A DNA stretch of 64,000 nt, taken from NCBI GenBank assembly GCA_030549495.1, contig JAUIRK010001056.1:797501-861500 (forward strand). The letters run 5' to 3'. The notes under the pieces are model-generated. The model did not search any database. It was given only the letters and a program-made list of their open reading frames with translations, and had not been told where the DNA came from. Every line of letters begins with the position of its first letter. Position 1 is the stretch's first letter. Source of the stretch: Nectonema munidae (Eukaryota > Nematomorpha > Nectonematoida > Nectonematidae). A program made the translations under genes and the position numbers. Below, one piece after another: positions 53,001 to 62,329 of this stretch.

Positions 53001-53009
53001 GCTCTCTAA
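34893..53009 (+). CDS. msi: Musashi-type RNA-binding protein, complete gene (12 coding exons)
   Basis: Musashi proteins bind UAG-containing motifs in mRNA 3' UTRs and regulate translation, notably in neural and germline stem cells. Coding exons: 34893-35026, 35121-35161, 35210-35376, 36533-36574, 38869-38961, 39780-39828, 42097-42179, 44657-44747, 44804-44890, 44970-45092, 47777-47899 and 52858-53009 (or 52837-53009). All joins have GT/AG and keep phase, giving 394 aa (401 with the upstream last acceptor). RRM1 spans about residues 46-117 (RNP2 [11 protein letters not shown]1 RKFGFVTF) and RRM2 about 135-207 (RNP2 [11 protein letters not shown]1 RGFGFIIF). The linker [10 protein letters not shown] and the blocks [29 protein letters not shown] and [11 protein letters not shown] are diagnostic for Musashi rather than DAZAP1 or hnRNP A. 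The C-terminus is Ser/Tyr/Pro-rich and poorly conserved. Start chosen as the first ATG of an open exon with an upstream poly-T/AT leader. Introns hold several mobile elements. Confidence 0.93.
35121..35161 (+). CDS. msi: Musashi exon 2 (RRM1 RNP2)
   Basis: 41 nt between gttttag and G|gtaagt. Encodes [13 protein letters not shown], the first beta strand and RNP2 of RRM1. Followed by a 48-bp intron. Confidence 0.92.
35210..35376 (+). CDS. msi: Musashi exon 3 (RRM1 body)
   Basis: 167 nt from catttag to AAG|gttttt (a weak donor after the GT). Encodes [20 protein letters not shown], then [10 protein letters not shown] and HELNFKK. RNP1 has lysine (residue 87) where Musashi and nearly all RRMs have glycine. 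Confidence 0.93.
36069..36415. mobile_element. Long-TIR MITE in Musashi intron 3
   Basis: A near-palindrome of 347 bp with arms of about 130 bp. The left arm begins tctactttttcatagattct and continues cgttaataatgataa; the right arm repeats this in reverse complement with scattered mismatches, down to aagcgcatattca. No open reading frame. Target duplication not resolved. Confidence 0.8.
36533..36574 (+). CDS. msi: Musashi exon 4 (inter-RRM linker)
   Basis: 42 nt, phase 0 at both ends, between cctttttag and gtaact. Encodes [14 protein letters not shown], the conserved linker that begins IDPK.AFP in Musashi proteins. As a symmetric exon it could be skipped without a frameshift. Confidence 0.92.
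36890..37860 (+). mobile_element. Decayed LINE 3' half in Musashi intron 4
   Basis: RT fragments [17 protein letters not shown] and [10 protein letters not shown] (36900-37020), then [13 protein letters not shown] (37080). A Cys/His cluster [17 protein letters not shown] follows (about 37230), then a C-terminus with KRSRPKRP and [15 protein letters not shown]-like blocks (37680-37780) and the 3' end gaccttggctagccaggata with an atgatgatgag tail. Same family as the fragment at 50250. Many stops. Confidence 0.85.
38869..38961 (+). CDS. msi: Musashi exon 5 (RRM2 start)
   Basis: 93 nt, phase 0 at both ends, from ttctatag to AAC|gtaaca. Encodes [20 protein letters not shown] and [14 protein letters not shown]2 and first helix of RRM2. 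Confidence 0.93.
39780..39828 (+). CDS. msi: Musashi exon 6
   Basis: 49 nt from tttttttag to CGTG|gtataa. Encodes [16 protein letters not shown] plus the first base of the RNP1 glycine. Confidence 0.92.
40265..40470 (-). pseudogene. hAT (ZMYM1-like) transposase C-terminal fragment
   Basis: In Musashi intron 6, the minus strand reads [20 protein letters not shown], then [17 protein letters not shown], the FPNL...ALTLPVS.ATCERSFS.LR.IKT block of ZMYM1-type hAT dimerisation domains. No termini recognised. Confidence 0.75.
42097..42179 (+). CDS. msi: Musashi exon 7 (RRM2 RNP1)
   Basis: 83 nt from tgtttag to ATG|gtaagt. Completes RGFGFIIF and encodes [16 protein letters not shown], the last part of RRM2. 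Confidence 0.93.
43131..43156. repeat. (AAT)n microsatellite
   Basis: Eight or so uninterrupted AAT units in intron 7. Confidence 0.9.
43374..43500 (+). repeat. 127-bp perfect direct duplication, copy 1
   Basis: Identical over 127 bp to 45222-45348. Lies in Musashi intron 7; starts agaatatttaggcaattt and ends attaagaatttttga. No coding content, no obvious target duplication. Confidence 0.95.
44657..44747 (+). CDS. msi: Musashi exon 8
   Basis: 91 nt from attacag to AAAG|gtagtg. [11 protein letters not shown] ends RRM2; the Ser/Asn-rich tail starts here. The following intron is only 56 bp. Confidence 0.92.
44804..44890 (+). CDS. msi: Musashi exon 9
   Basis: 87 nt, phase 1 on both sides, from atttaaag to G|gtaagc. 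Encodes [10 protein letters not shown], then [15 protein letters not shown] symmetric, potentially skippable exon. Confidence 0.8.
44970..45092 (+). CDS. msi: Musashi exon 10
   Basis: 123 nt, phase 1 on both sides, from cttttttag to CAGT|gtaagg. Ser/Tyr/Pro-rich ([20 protein letters not shown]). Confidence 0.82.
45222..45348 (+). repeat. 127-bp perfect direct duplication, copy 2
   Basis: Second copy, in Musashi intron 10, 1848 bp downstream in the same orientation. Exons 8, 9 and 10 lie between the two copies. Confidence 0.95.
47777..47899 (+). CDS. msi: Musashi exon 11
   Basis: 123 nt, phase 1 on both sides, from ccattttag to CCAA|gtaagc. Encodes [20 protein letters not shown] and [14 protein letters not shown]. 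Markedly GC-richer at third positions than exons 1-3. Confidence 0.85.
48000..48125 (-). repeat. tRNA-like (SINE-like) fragment in Musashi intron 11
   Basis: The reverse strand shows an A-box-like gtagggctctgaag and, about 50 bp on, gagttcgaatac, close to a B box. Degenerate; no cloverleaf demonstrated. Confidence 0.3.
49350..49456. repeat. Imperfect (GAT)n tract
   Basis: Interrupted gatgat/gatgctg/ggtgat units in Musashi intron 11. Confidence 0.85.
50250..50488 (-). mobile_element. 5'-truncated LINE 3' end in Musashi intron 11
   Basis: The minus strand encodes [20 protein letters not shown] and RNLKIED, the LINE C-terminus seen also at 37680-37780, and ends with gaatgaatgaatgatgata. Flanking gtcttatca at 50241-50249 and 50489-50497 is a plausible 9-bp target duplication. 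Confidence 0.85.
50690..50762. mobile_element. Adjacent hAT-type termini
   Basis: Reverse-strand CAGTGTTTCTCAACCTTTTT (ending at about 50729) and CAGTGATTTTCAAACTGG (ending at about 50758) are typical hAT ends. They suggest nested or abutting insertions; internal sequence and partner ends are not identified. Confidence 0.5.
52858..53009 (+). CDS. msi: Musashi exon 12 (terminal, Tyr-rich)
   Basis: Preceded by a pyrimidine-rich tract ending cctcctcag; an in-frame alternative acceptor tgtttag at 52836 would add seven residues. It holds 11 tyrosines in 50 residues ([20 protein letters not shown] and neighbours) and ends MATAYPAL-stop (TAA at 53007-53009). Confidence 0.85.
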
Positions 53010-53526
53010 AATCCCTACTCTCACATCCGCATCTCCTCATCTTTTGTCTGCATTGTAAATGGATTTTTCTTTCCAATCTTTAAATTTACTACTTTCGTGA
53101 GTACTCCAGCGCACACATCTTAATCGTTTTTTATTCCTCCCCCTTTTATGGCAACATTCAATGCATTTTATTTTATCATCGTAGGAATATTAGTTTTTAA
53201 TTTTTTTTCGCGTGTTCATGCCATACTGTTTTATGATATGCACACCATCTACCTACCTATGTTTAACCCTCACAAGCTGCAATGCAAATAATTTTTCCTT
53301 TTTTTTATCCTTGATCTGATGTTGTTTTAACCAAGCTCTTTCCCTCGTCTTCTAAAATATTTGCTTTCACTCCTTAATTTTATTCGCGTCTACACTCGGT
53401 GTGTTTTTTAAATGCAAAAATAACTTTATTTTTCTGCATTTTTACATGGAATAGTTTTTCTCTGTTTTTATCAATATTATTAAAATTATTGTTTCTGTGA
53501 TATTTTTTATTGTAAAAGTAAATAAA
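53010..53526 (+). terminator. msi: Musashi 3' UTR with poly(A) signal
   Basis: Pyrimidine-rich untranslated DNA after the stop, with a canonical AATAAA at 53521-53526 followed by T-rich sequence. Earlier variant signals cannot be excluded. Confidence 0.55.
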
Positions 53527-54224
53527 TTCTTTTATTTTTTCAATTTATCTATATTTATAATGTTTTGAAGTTAGAGCTAGTTAATTAGTGAGCTTATGAG
53601 ATATATAAGTTAATTAATCACATATTTAATTTCCTTTCTATCTCAGTTATTTAAGTCACGGTTATTGAATCTAAGATGCTAGGCTTTTCATTTATAATAG
53701 AGATGGGAAGATAGAATTTGTTATAAAAAAACAAAATAGAATGCCCTTTTCTGTAAAGAAATGCTTTTATTACTAGAAATTTAGAAAAAAAATTGCGCTA
53801 AACATAATAGAACTGAAGATAGCTGAGATATCGAAATGAAGAAATTGAATCAAATGCTTTAAAACGAGGTCAGATTAAAAAATTCATAGAAAGGGGTTTG
53901 TAGGATTTTTGATAACCATAAATGAATTTATTTTTTATTTTATTTATTTGTTTTATAAAGAACACCTTTTTAAATGAATTTTTTTTAATTTCATATAATA
54001 TGAATTTATAAGTTTAAACTATCAGAATAAATTAAGAATTTCAGTGGTGTGTGGAAAATCTTTTTAAAATTTTGAGCCCATTAATCCAAAAAAGTTGAGC
54101 AACACCCGTTTTTAATGGGATCTCACGACAGTGTAATACTCAGAAAACTTTTGGAGTATTAATTTTTATGTCAATTTCTCTCTAAATTTTTAACAAATAT
54201 TTGAACTTTTTAATCCGAAAGCGG
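53527..54224. other. Intergenic AT-rich DNA downstream of Musashi
   Basis: Nothing recognisable. Confidence 0.5.
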
Positions 54225-54370
54225 CAGTAGTGGGATTCAGCCGGTTCGTTAGAACCGTTTCACGGAATTTTGTTGATTGGGAAATAATCAAAATTGATCA
54301 GTTTATTTGTTGACAAATTTAACATTTTTCTAACAGAACCGGTTGACAAAAAATTTGAATCGCACTACTG
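54225..54370. mobile_element. 146-bp hAT MITE
   Basis: TIRs CAGTAGTGGGATTCA and CAGTAGTGCGATTCA (right end, reverse complement), each followed inward by an AACCGGTT-type motif. Flanking 8-bp duplication gaaagcgg / gaaagcag (54217-54224 and 54371-54378, one mismatch). Confidence 0.9.
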
Positions 54371-54378
54371 GAAAGCAG

Positions 54379-57300
54379 TATGAGGTCTTCATATGAAAAA
54401 AAGGAAACATGAACTAATATATATTCGACTGCTTATATCTCACATTACTTTGAAGCAAATAAGTTTTAGAACATTGATTGAAATAGAGCTATTTTCTTCT
54501 GAATTAACGAAAAAAGGTGAAGATTTATGTTATTCATGAAGCTTCTACACTTGATCGTAAATTTAAAAGCTCTCAATCACTGTCAAGTTGCGTTATACGA
54601 CTTCAAGAGAGAAATTTTTACGATAACATAATAAAATATTACATTTTTTGTTGTATGCAAAAAAGTAAGAAAGGACATCTAGAAAACAACAAATAAAATG
54701 TTTATAGTAGAAAAGGTGAATTGCCATTTTAAAGAGATTGAGTGGCAAAAAAGTTTTCATAATTTAATTTAATCGTAACAAGCTTGTTTGAGAAGAGAAA
54801 AATGAGAACGACAGCCAGTCGCTGCTTAGACAGTTTAACCTAAGTAAAAAAACTGATTGCCTTTATAATTTTTTTTGGAGGAAACTTCACATTTATCTTG
54901 TTTTTATTTTTTTCATCCAATTTCATAAAGAAGAGATGTGTTTGCAAATTTGAAAAATGATTTCCTTAGTGAATTTTGGCTCATTAATATTATTTACTAT
55001 TGTCATTTGGCTTGATAAAAATAAATCGTAAAATTGCTTTATTGTTTTCCTTGATGTTGATGTAACGGTGTCTTTATGAAGACCTATCATAATGAATTAT
55101 GCTGTTCTTTGAAGCTTCCTGGATACACAGAGAGAGAGAGAGAGTGAAGTCGATAGCATAGGAACAATTGAACGTTAATATGAAGAGAGTAGTACAGGGA
55201 GAAAACATGCTATTGGTTGATTCTTTCATTTTGCGAAGAGAGTTGCTAGACAGAGTCTTCTTGTGATCTACAGCAAATTGCAATGAATTTCGATTGCTTT
55301 TTGATGATTTGAATCGTTTTTTGGGATTCGCTGGTAAAGTCTAAGCAAATATATTAAGTCATTTATTTTCCTTCCCAAAAAATCAAATGTGATAAAAACT
55401 CATAAGAACTTTATGAAGAAGAAAAGTGTAGTTGGGATAAAAGCATTGAGTTTGAGTAAAGCTAGTATCACTATTACTTATTAGAGTATCAAAAAAATAA
55501 TATTTTTTATATTATACAAAGCACATTTACGGCATAGATCTTGATAACATAATATATAAAGATAACTTTTCAATTCGTCAAAATTATCCCTTCCAACTTG
55601 CTCATAAACAAGTAATCATAATGTTTTATTTAAAATACTCAACATTATAATCCAATTTATCATCAATAGATAGAATTTAAAGCTCTTTCAAAATCAACCC
55701 ATGTCATGTTGGAATCAAAAGTTGTATTCTTCAAATAAACAGAAAGATTATGTGCATATTCATTTGCAAGCATGCATCTTCCATTATTGCAAAGGTTAAA
55801 AACATTACTGAGCACTTTTCCTGGGGATAGATAAAGAAGTCATTCTTGCGTACCTGAATTCTTTGTAAAGTCGACATAATTTGGTTTCAACATGAATGTG
55901 TGAGTTTGCAACATACTTGTAATTTCGTTTGGATCAATGAAAGGCCTGTTTTTTGAGGAATTGAAGATCTATCTTTTTCCATCTCTAATGATATCTTTTT
56001 GATCTTGAAGCTGTCTGACTGAATTTTAGTCACCTCCTTAATTCGAAATTGATGATTACAACACTTCCTTCGCTATCATGGAAAGCTTGTTAAGTGATGG
56101 ATGAGTGAGTCTGTTGAGGTTTGGATGATTGAAAATTTGCAAACAGCTTTTCATGCCCTATAAAGGGAGCAGAGTGAACATTACAAACTAATTAATCTGG
56201 AATATGTTAAGAATATATTATTTCGGCGAAAATACCAAAAACTACCAAATTGTGTGATGTTGAATCTGACATTAAAAATCTTCATCATCTTCGTCTAAAC
56301 TATAAACACAGCCATTCCAGTCTTTTACATTTGAGGACATTTTCAATTCGTCATCAACTCTTTTTCTACGTTTTTCTTGACCTTCTTTTTCTTTGTTTTT
56401 CCTTAACTGAAGTTTTTTCCATTGTCAGTCAATAGATGAATCATAATAGCCTTTTCCATTGTAAAAATTAAAGTCTTCTTTTTTCATTTTTATTGTTCTT
56501 GAGCGTGTCTTGCTGTATCATTGATTTGAAATAAATCAAAAAGTTCTTTTGATTTTGTATAAAAGTCATTAGCACTTTCCTTCCACCAATTACAATTTTT
56601 TGAGCTTTAGAAGTATTTATTAGTTTATGGAACTATTCATACAAATTTTACACACTTTTTTTAATGCTCTTAAGTTTTTGGATTTGGGTTACATGAGATC
56701 CAATGTTCAGAAAAAAGTTTAGAAACTATAGCAAAAGCTTCCTGTTTTGTTCTATTGACAACACCAGCTTTTTTAGGATCCAAGAGAGAAATGAAGCATT
56801 CAATTATATTTTATTAATTTTAAAACTTTGATTTTCAATATAATAAAAATCGTGTAATACTGGAATAATTTGAACTTACTTTTGTTATATTAAATCCTTT
56901 TCCAACCTCCTTTCTCTTATTGTCAACATCTGTCAAGTTTTAGCTAAATTGCTCCTGGCTCTCCCTCAAAGTTGACATCATAACAAATCAGTCAATGTAG
57001 TAAAAGCTATAAATTTGGACTTTTAGGTAATAACTTTTGTAACATCGTCTCCACGAAGGAGGCATATTAAATCTTACATCTAGCAAAATATGAAAAGAAA
57101 GTTTAACCTGGTCCCACCCATCATTTATGTCAAAGCATGCACATGCAAAGTATGGAATAGAAACCACCGTAGTATACAGGTTTGGAATAACAAACAAATT
57201 GTCTACGCCGCGTTCAACCTTACACGTGATGAGAATATAATATTTATTTATTTAGCATAAAACATAATGATAAAGAAATGTGTGGGCGGAGGGGGTTTTT

Positions 57301-58420
57301 CTTACAAAATGAAATTTTTCATGCTTATTATACTAGACGGGTAATTGAATACTTTTTTGAAATTTTATTCTATGAAAGGTGTGAAATCAAATTCGAGAAT
57401 CATAATTTTCAAATGGACGCATCATGATATATATTCTTCCTTTGTTGTCGCAAAATTCTTCAAAGATCTATTTCTGCGAGGAAGATAGTTAAAATGAAGG
57501 AATATATTTTAAAAGTTTGAACCAATAAATTCATTATTTTAAATTTCATTAAAAAATTATTTTCTTTCTAACAAATTACTGAATTATTTACATTTACCCA
57601 AATGGGATTCGGTTTTTTAAACAAATGTATAAATCAATTGAGATTTTGATTGAAAAGTTTCAAAAAATTTTGTTAAGAAAAGGTTTTAGTCAAGCAAAAA
57701 AGTTTTTAATCATTGAGAAAATTTTTTAGAGTCTGGGGAAAGATAATAAGTTTTACATTTGATTTGAGGTAGATGCAAATAAGTGAAATGAGATTTTAGA
57801 ATGATAAAAATGAAAAATTTAGGTACCCATTGCTGGAATGTAGTATTCTGGCATGGTTACTTTGTTTGAAATGATATTCTTTACGTCATAAACATCATCT
57901 AGATTTCTGAAATATTCAAATGTGATGTTTACACATACGTACGCATATCATTTGTTGTAAATGTTTATAAAAATGATATTACTAAGTGTAAATATGCAAG
58001 CGGCCATTGGACTATTTTCAGATAACATCAAAGAGTAGAATGCATTGAGAAGGTTGGATGGTATAGAGGAGAGCTCAGTAATGGAAATGTTAAGGAAGAA
58101 ACATAACAAAATTATTTAACTGTAAGCAAATTATTTATTTTTTCTTTGCCTTTTTTGCTTGCAGAAAAAGACTGTTTCGCTAACTGTATTTAAAATCTAT
58201 ATATGGACAATTTTTGCTTATCTGTCTCTTAAAGTTTACATAGAAGTTAGCTTTAATAAAGTGTAATTTATTGAAGACGAAAAACTTTGAATTTTTACAA
58301 AAAGATATTCTGAGTCTACCAAAAAATTAACATCTCCTAGATAAAAGATATCGCATAAACTTGCACATTAAAGAAGGTTTCTTTCTCCAAAAAAACTTAC
58401 AAAAATGGAACCTCATTTTA
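54379..58420. other. Intergenic DNA with old, unclassified coding-like patches
   Basis: Contains a short (AG)n run near 55128-55144. On the minus strand at about 55675-55800 a stop-free stretch reads CNNGRCMLANEYAHNLSVYL, and at about 55850-55930 another reads NEITSMLQTHTFMLKPNYVD before a possible gtacgc donor. At 56990-57200 (minus) a 69-residue frame has no recognised family. These may be decayed transposon or orphan exons; none is assigned. Confidence 0.35.
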
Positions 58421-58433
58421 TATAGGCGTGTCA

Positions 58434-58625
58434 GTCAAGAATCTAACTAACGGAGCTCAAGACACATATCGTTGTTATCTTCACAGGTCTGGCAACTATC
58501 CTTCAGCTCCTCAATGTGACATAATTTCCACGAACTATGAAAAAAGTGAATTGCAAGTCAACAAGCAAAGAAAATCAAAACGGGGGAAAAATAATATTGA
58601 AAACCCAAACGAGTGGCTCAAATGA
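58434..58625 (+). other. Unrecognised coding-like ORF, HRSG motif
   Basis: Begins near a tatatag that could be an acceptor and reads VSVKNLTNGAQDTYRCYLHR, then SGNYPSAPQ, then a Lys/Arg-rich QRKSKRGKNNIE. Downstream, in another frame to 58830, DDKLWLDQMDWPGEE and ERGEQLFLESHDEEFVAL-stop also look coding-like. The CYLHRSG / KRGKNNI spacing faintly recalls FAR1/MULE-associated zinc domains; this is only a resemblance. Confidence 0.3.
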
Positions 58626-59199
58626 CATGAGACAAGTTTGATGTTGAGATCGTTCAACACTCCAGGATCTCTTTGATGTAAGAACAGAAGATGACAAGTT
58701 GTGGCTTGATCAAATGGATTGGCCAGGCGAGGAAGTCAAAACTACACCGATCTATCAGGATATCATGACGAAGGAGCGAGGCGAGCAACTGTTTCTAGAA
58801 TCACATGACGAAGAGTTTGTTGCGTTGTAGTGAAATGTTAGAATGCTCATTTTCAATTTTTTACTTGGCTTGTTTAAAGTAGTGAAAATTTCGTTTTTGA
58901 GAAAACATGAACATTTTCTCTTCTCTTATAGGCGGGCCATGTTAATTCCATACAATTTGCCTATAATTTTAACTTATCTTATATGCGAGATTGGCAAATA
59001 CCCGAGGATTATAATTTTTGGACAGTACAGTTAGACAAAATCTAATGTAAAAGTATGTCATAAAAAGAGCAAAATGTTTACTTTTTAAGATTGATCACGT
59101 TTTTTTCCTATTTTTCTGTGTTTTATTCAATAGTTTAAAATTTTTGTACCTAAAAAGGATATAATCTACTGAAAAAACAATTTTTTAATTTTTGTAGTT

Positions 59200-59270
59200 G
59201 TCGGAAGAATCGAACGCAAACCACCTGGATGGAGACCCTAAGCTCACGCCACTAGGCCACCTGCTGGCAC
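59200..59270 (-). repeat. tRNA-derived SINE head
   Basis: The reverse strand has a good A box (tggcctagtggcgtgag) and B box (gcgttcgattcttc) about 35 bp apart. The ends do not pair as an acceptor stem and the T stem is poor, so it is a tRNA-derived repeat rather than a tRNA gene. Confidence 0.55.
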
Positions 59271-59395
59271 TTGAAAGTAAAGCATGGGATGTCAAAGTAA
59301 TTAAATTTACTGTTGATTATAAAAAAGCGCATTTTGCCATTTTAACTTCTGTAGAGTTAAAAAAGCTACTTCTAACAAGATAAAATAAGGAGGCA

Positions 59396-59607
59396 CAGGG
59401 CCGGCCCTAGTGTTCGCGGGGCCCTATGCAAAATGGGTTGCGCGGGGCCCAGTGTGGGTAGGAAAAAAAGGGATATGTTGTATTACTTTTTCATTAACAC
59501 AAAATGACGATCAAAGTAACTTTACTTTGCGAACTTTGCGTTTATCGAAATCATACAATAAGCGCAGGTTGCAGGTTGCAGGTTGCAGTGGCCTAAGGCC
59601 GGCCCTG
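59396..59607. mobile_element. 212-bp hAT MITE (CAGGGCCGGCC)
   Basis: TIRs CAGGGCCGGCCCTAG and CAGGGCCGGCCTTAG (right end, reverse complement). Perfect 8-bp duplication aggaggca at 59388-59395 and 59608-59615. GC-rich ends; the interior has a short gcaggtt tandem. Non-coding. Confidence 0.93.
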
Positions 59608-59615
59608 AGGAGGCA

Positions 59616-60301
59616 CTTAGAAGCATGTGGGTAAATAAAATTTAAAATTAATTTACTTATTCATTTATCTTAAATATGTAAATTAAAATTACATTATTTA
59701 TATCAATTAAAAAATATAAATGTTCAATTATTTTTAAAAACCTTCGGACTAATTTTTTCTATTTTGCGCTCTGTGAAACTAATTTATCGATAAAATCAAA
59801 ATTTATAACCAATTTTTTTAATCAATTAAAAAATAGAAAAAGTCGCAAAAAAATTAAAAAACGTTGAGTGGTGTATTTGAATGAGTCTTTAGCTTTAGTT
59901 TGGTCTCTATACAAATTCTTTATCTCTGTTTTGAAACATGAGAACAGAAAAAATCTCATTAAGAAAGAAGCACTTAGTGCCCTATGGAAAAAATCATTTT
60001 TAGCTGGTTAATTCGTTAGTTAGAAAGTAACTAAGTTAGTTAAATTATGTTGAAGACATTGTTAAATTAAGAGATTACTGTGCGTAAAAATTGAAATGAA
60101 AAACTAAAGATTAATTTTAAGGTTTTCCTCACCCAATAGGATCAGGTAGGGGTGTATTTACCAAGGAGATTTTTTTCAAGGATTCGTTGACACACGCCAA
60201 AATATGGTATTTTTTAGAGTTTCTCTCAAAAGTTGTAAATTATGATCACTTGAATATCTGCAAAATTTTCCCTAAAACAGAGAGGGAGAGAGAAAGGATA
60301 C
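59616..60301. other. Intergenic AT-rich DNA
   Basis: No gene or repeat recognised. Confidence 0.5.
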
Positions 60302-60407
60302 TTAAGAAGATCTTTTAACGCAGGAGTTGTTTTCATTTCCTTGACTCGTTGCAAGAGATTTTCAGCATCTGACTTTGTGATTGGGGTGTTGTCTTGATCT
60401 TCTGGCT
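60302..60407 (-). CDS. Possible internal exon, unknown protein
   Basis: 106 nt between a ttataaatgcag acceptor and a weaker gtatcc donor. Encodes a charged, stop-free helix-like stretch: PEDQDNTPITKSDAENLLQR, then VKEMKTTPALKDLL. Composition and splice sites look host-like rather than transposon-like. No family recognised and no neighbouring exon found. Confidence 0.35.
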
Positions 60408-61164
60408 CTGCATTTATAACATAAACTATTGAAAGGAAATACAAAATAGGTCTAACATGCTAGTTATCGTGAAGCAGCATGGAAAAAATAGTTTGTCTTA
60501 TAGGCACTCTTATACACAATTCATTTGCCTACACTCTGATCTGAGGTAAGAAAAAATTATATCTACTACTGTGCTGATTGGGAGATGTGATAATAATCTT
60601 TGCAAGACTAATCGTAAGCTTTCTTTTGCAATAGAATTGTATATATTTGAAGCAGACAATTTTCATCTTGAGACACTGACTCCCAAAGTGTTAAATGTGT
60701 TCAAGAAAAGAAAGCTTACAATAAAATTATAGGTAGGTTGTTTCAACCGAGACTTTACGAAAACACTCTCTGTGTCTTGTTTTAACAAACTTATTTTAAT
60801 GAAATCTTTGATTTCTTTCAGAGAATTCTCGTAAAATGCCTACGTCAATATTCATTTTTTATTGTTGAAGTTGGAAGAGATTTAATCAAGTTTCTTCTAA
60901 AAGAAAGGAAAAATCTTAAAGTAAACTTATTTGATTTTTCAATATTTTGTGCATTTATCATTATTCACAATAAAGGAAAATTGAGGGCATTTTCATTGAA
61001 AGAGCGCAATTATGTCGAGTCTGTCAAACTACGAGCAAAGACGTTTGATGCATCCAAAACGTCATGGTAACGTAGTCAAGCGTCTATAGACATCAGTACT
61101 CGACACTTCTGTCTATCTATAAAAGGTACACTTATGGAAATTATAGCAATATCAATACTTAGCT

Positions 61165-61300
61165 CAGTGATTCCCAAACTTCTTGCATCTGTGCCTTTTC
61201 GCATTCAGAAAATTATTTTAGGGTAGGGGAAGGTGCTTTAAAAATTTTAGCGGGTTGGCGGGCTTTTAAAATGAATCATGATAACTATAGGAGGTTTTCA
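61165..61300. mobile_element. hAT-type left terminus
   Basis: Starts CAGTGATTCCCAAACTT, a common hAT end. No partner terminus or duplication identified. Confidence 0.4.
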
Positions 61301-62292
61301 TTTATAAAGTTGGACTTTTAAAAAGTAATTCGTATTACATTGAATTCCTAATAGGTCATCTATATTTACAAAAATAATCATTTCAAATAAACTGGAAAGC
61401 AAATAAATATAAAAGATCAGTACTTCATTTTAAGAAGGGCTATGCTAGAATCAAGCAAAACACTCGTTGTTAAGGTTGTTTCCACAAATGGAAGCGTTAG
61501 TGTTAGGATTCAATCCATCTCTAAGATTTACTTCTAGATTATTACTTTTTAGTATACACAATATACTACTCTCTCTAATCTGAACAGATGCATTTAATTG
61601 AAATATATTTTTTTTATAGTTATAAAATAAATTGTTCACTCTAGAATTTCATTAAATTTAAAGTTTAAACAAATTATTTCATATTTGAAATATTGATTAT
61701 ACTAGAGTATATATTTAGAGTATTTAATCTCATTATATTAATTAAAAAAGTATATATAAAAAATTTATTTAAAATTTTTTGCAAGGATAAAGAATTTTTT
61801 CAGTTAACAGAAGTATTGAATTGAAGTTTTTTGGTTTTCGATTCTTATAAACGAATATATATCAATGTAAAGTTATGCATTACAGGTAACTTGACTTGTC
61901 TTAGTGTAGTTGGATATGAATGAGCTTAAGTCAACAAAAATTAATCACATAGAAAAAGAATGTGAATATATACACAAAACTTTGCTTATGTCAAATATAT
62001 TGGGTCTGATGAAAAAATGTCAACTTAAAACATTAAAGCACATTTTATGAAAGAAGAAATACAAGTTTGTAAACACAAATAATAATTTGTTTAAAGACAA
62101 AATTTCTTAGACCATTTGTATAAAGTTTTATACCTTATTTCGGTTTTAATTATTTTGTTTGATGATTTTTCACAAGAAATGCTTCATACTTACGTTATTC
62201 GAAGCTTGATTTTCTTAGTGAAAGGTTCTTAAATTGGACTTTTGCATTGAAAATTAAACACTTTTGGCGCTTTTAGATTTTAGACAATAAAA
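61301..62292. other. Intergenic AT-rich DNA
   Basis: Nothing supported; may contain the promoter of the putative exon at 62293. Confidence 0.4.
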
Positions 62293-62329
62293 ATGGCTGA
62301 AGATAATGAAGATGATCACTCCATAGATA
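62293..62329 (+). CDS. Possible first coding exon, gene continuing beyond the window
   Basis: ATG in a favourable context (aataaaaATGG) opens MAEDNEDDHSID and ends A|gtatgt, a good donor. An acidic start followed at once by a donor is typical of small first exons. No downstream exon was recognised before the window ends. Confidence 0.35.

Noticed and set aside
55675-57200. Host exons encoding extracellular-looking peptides (CNNGRCMLANEYAH...)
   Set aside because: No family recognised, frames broken and splice borders inconsistent; left as unclassified.
59200-59270. A functional tRNA gene
   Set aside because: Good A and B boxes, but the acceptor and T stems do not pair; better explained as a SINE head.
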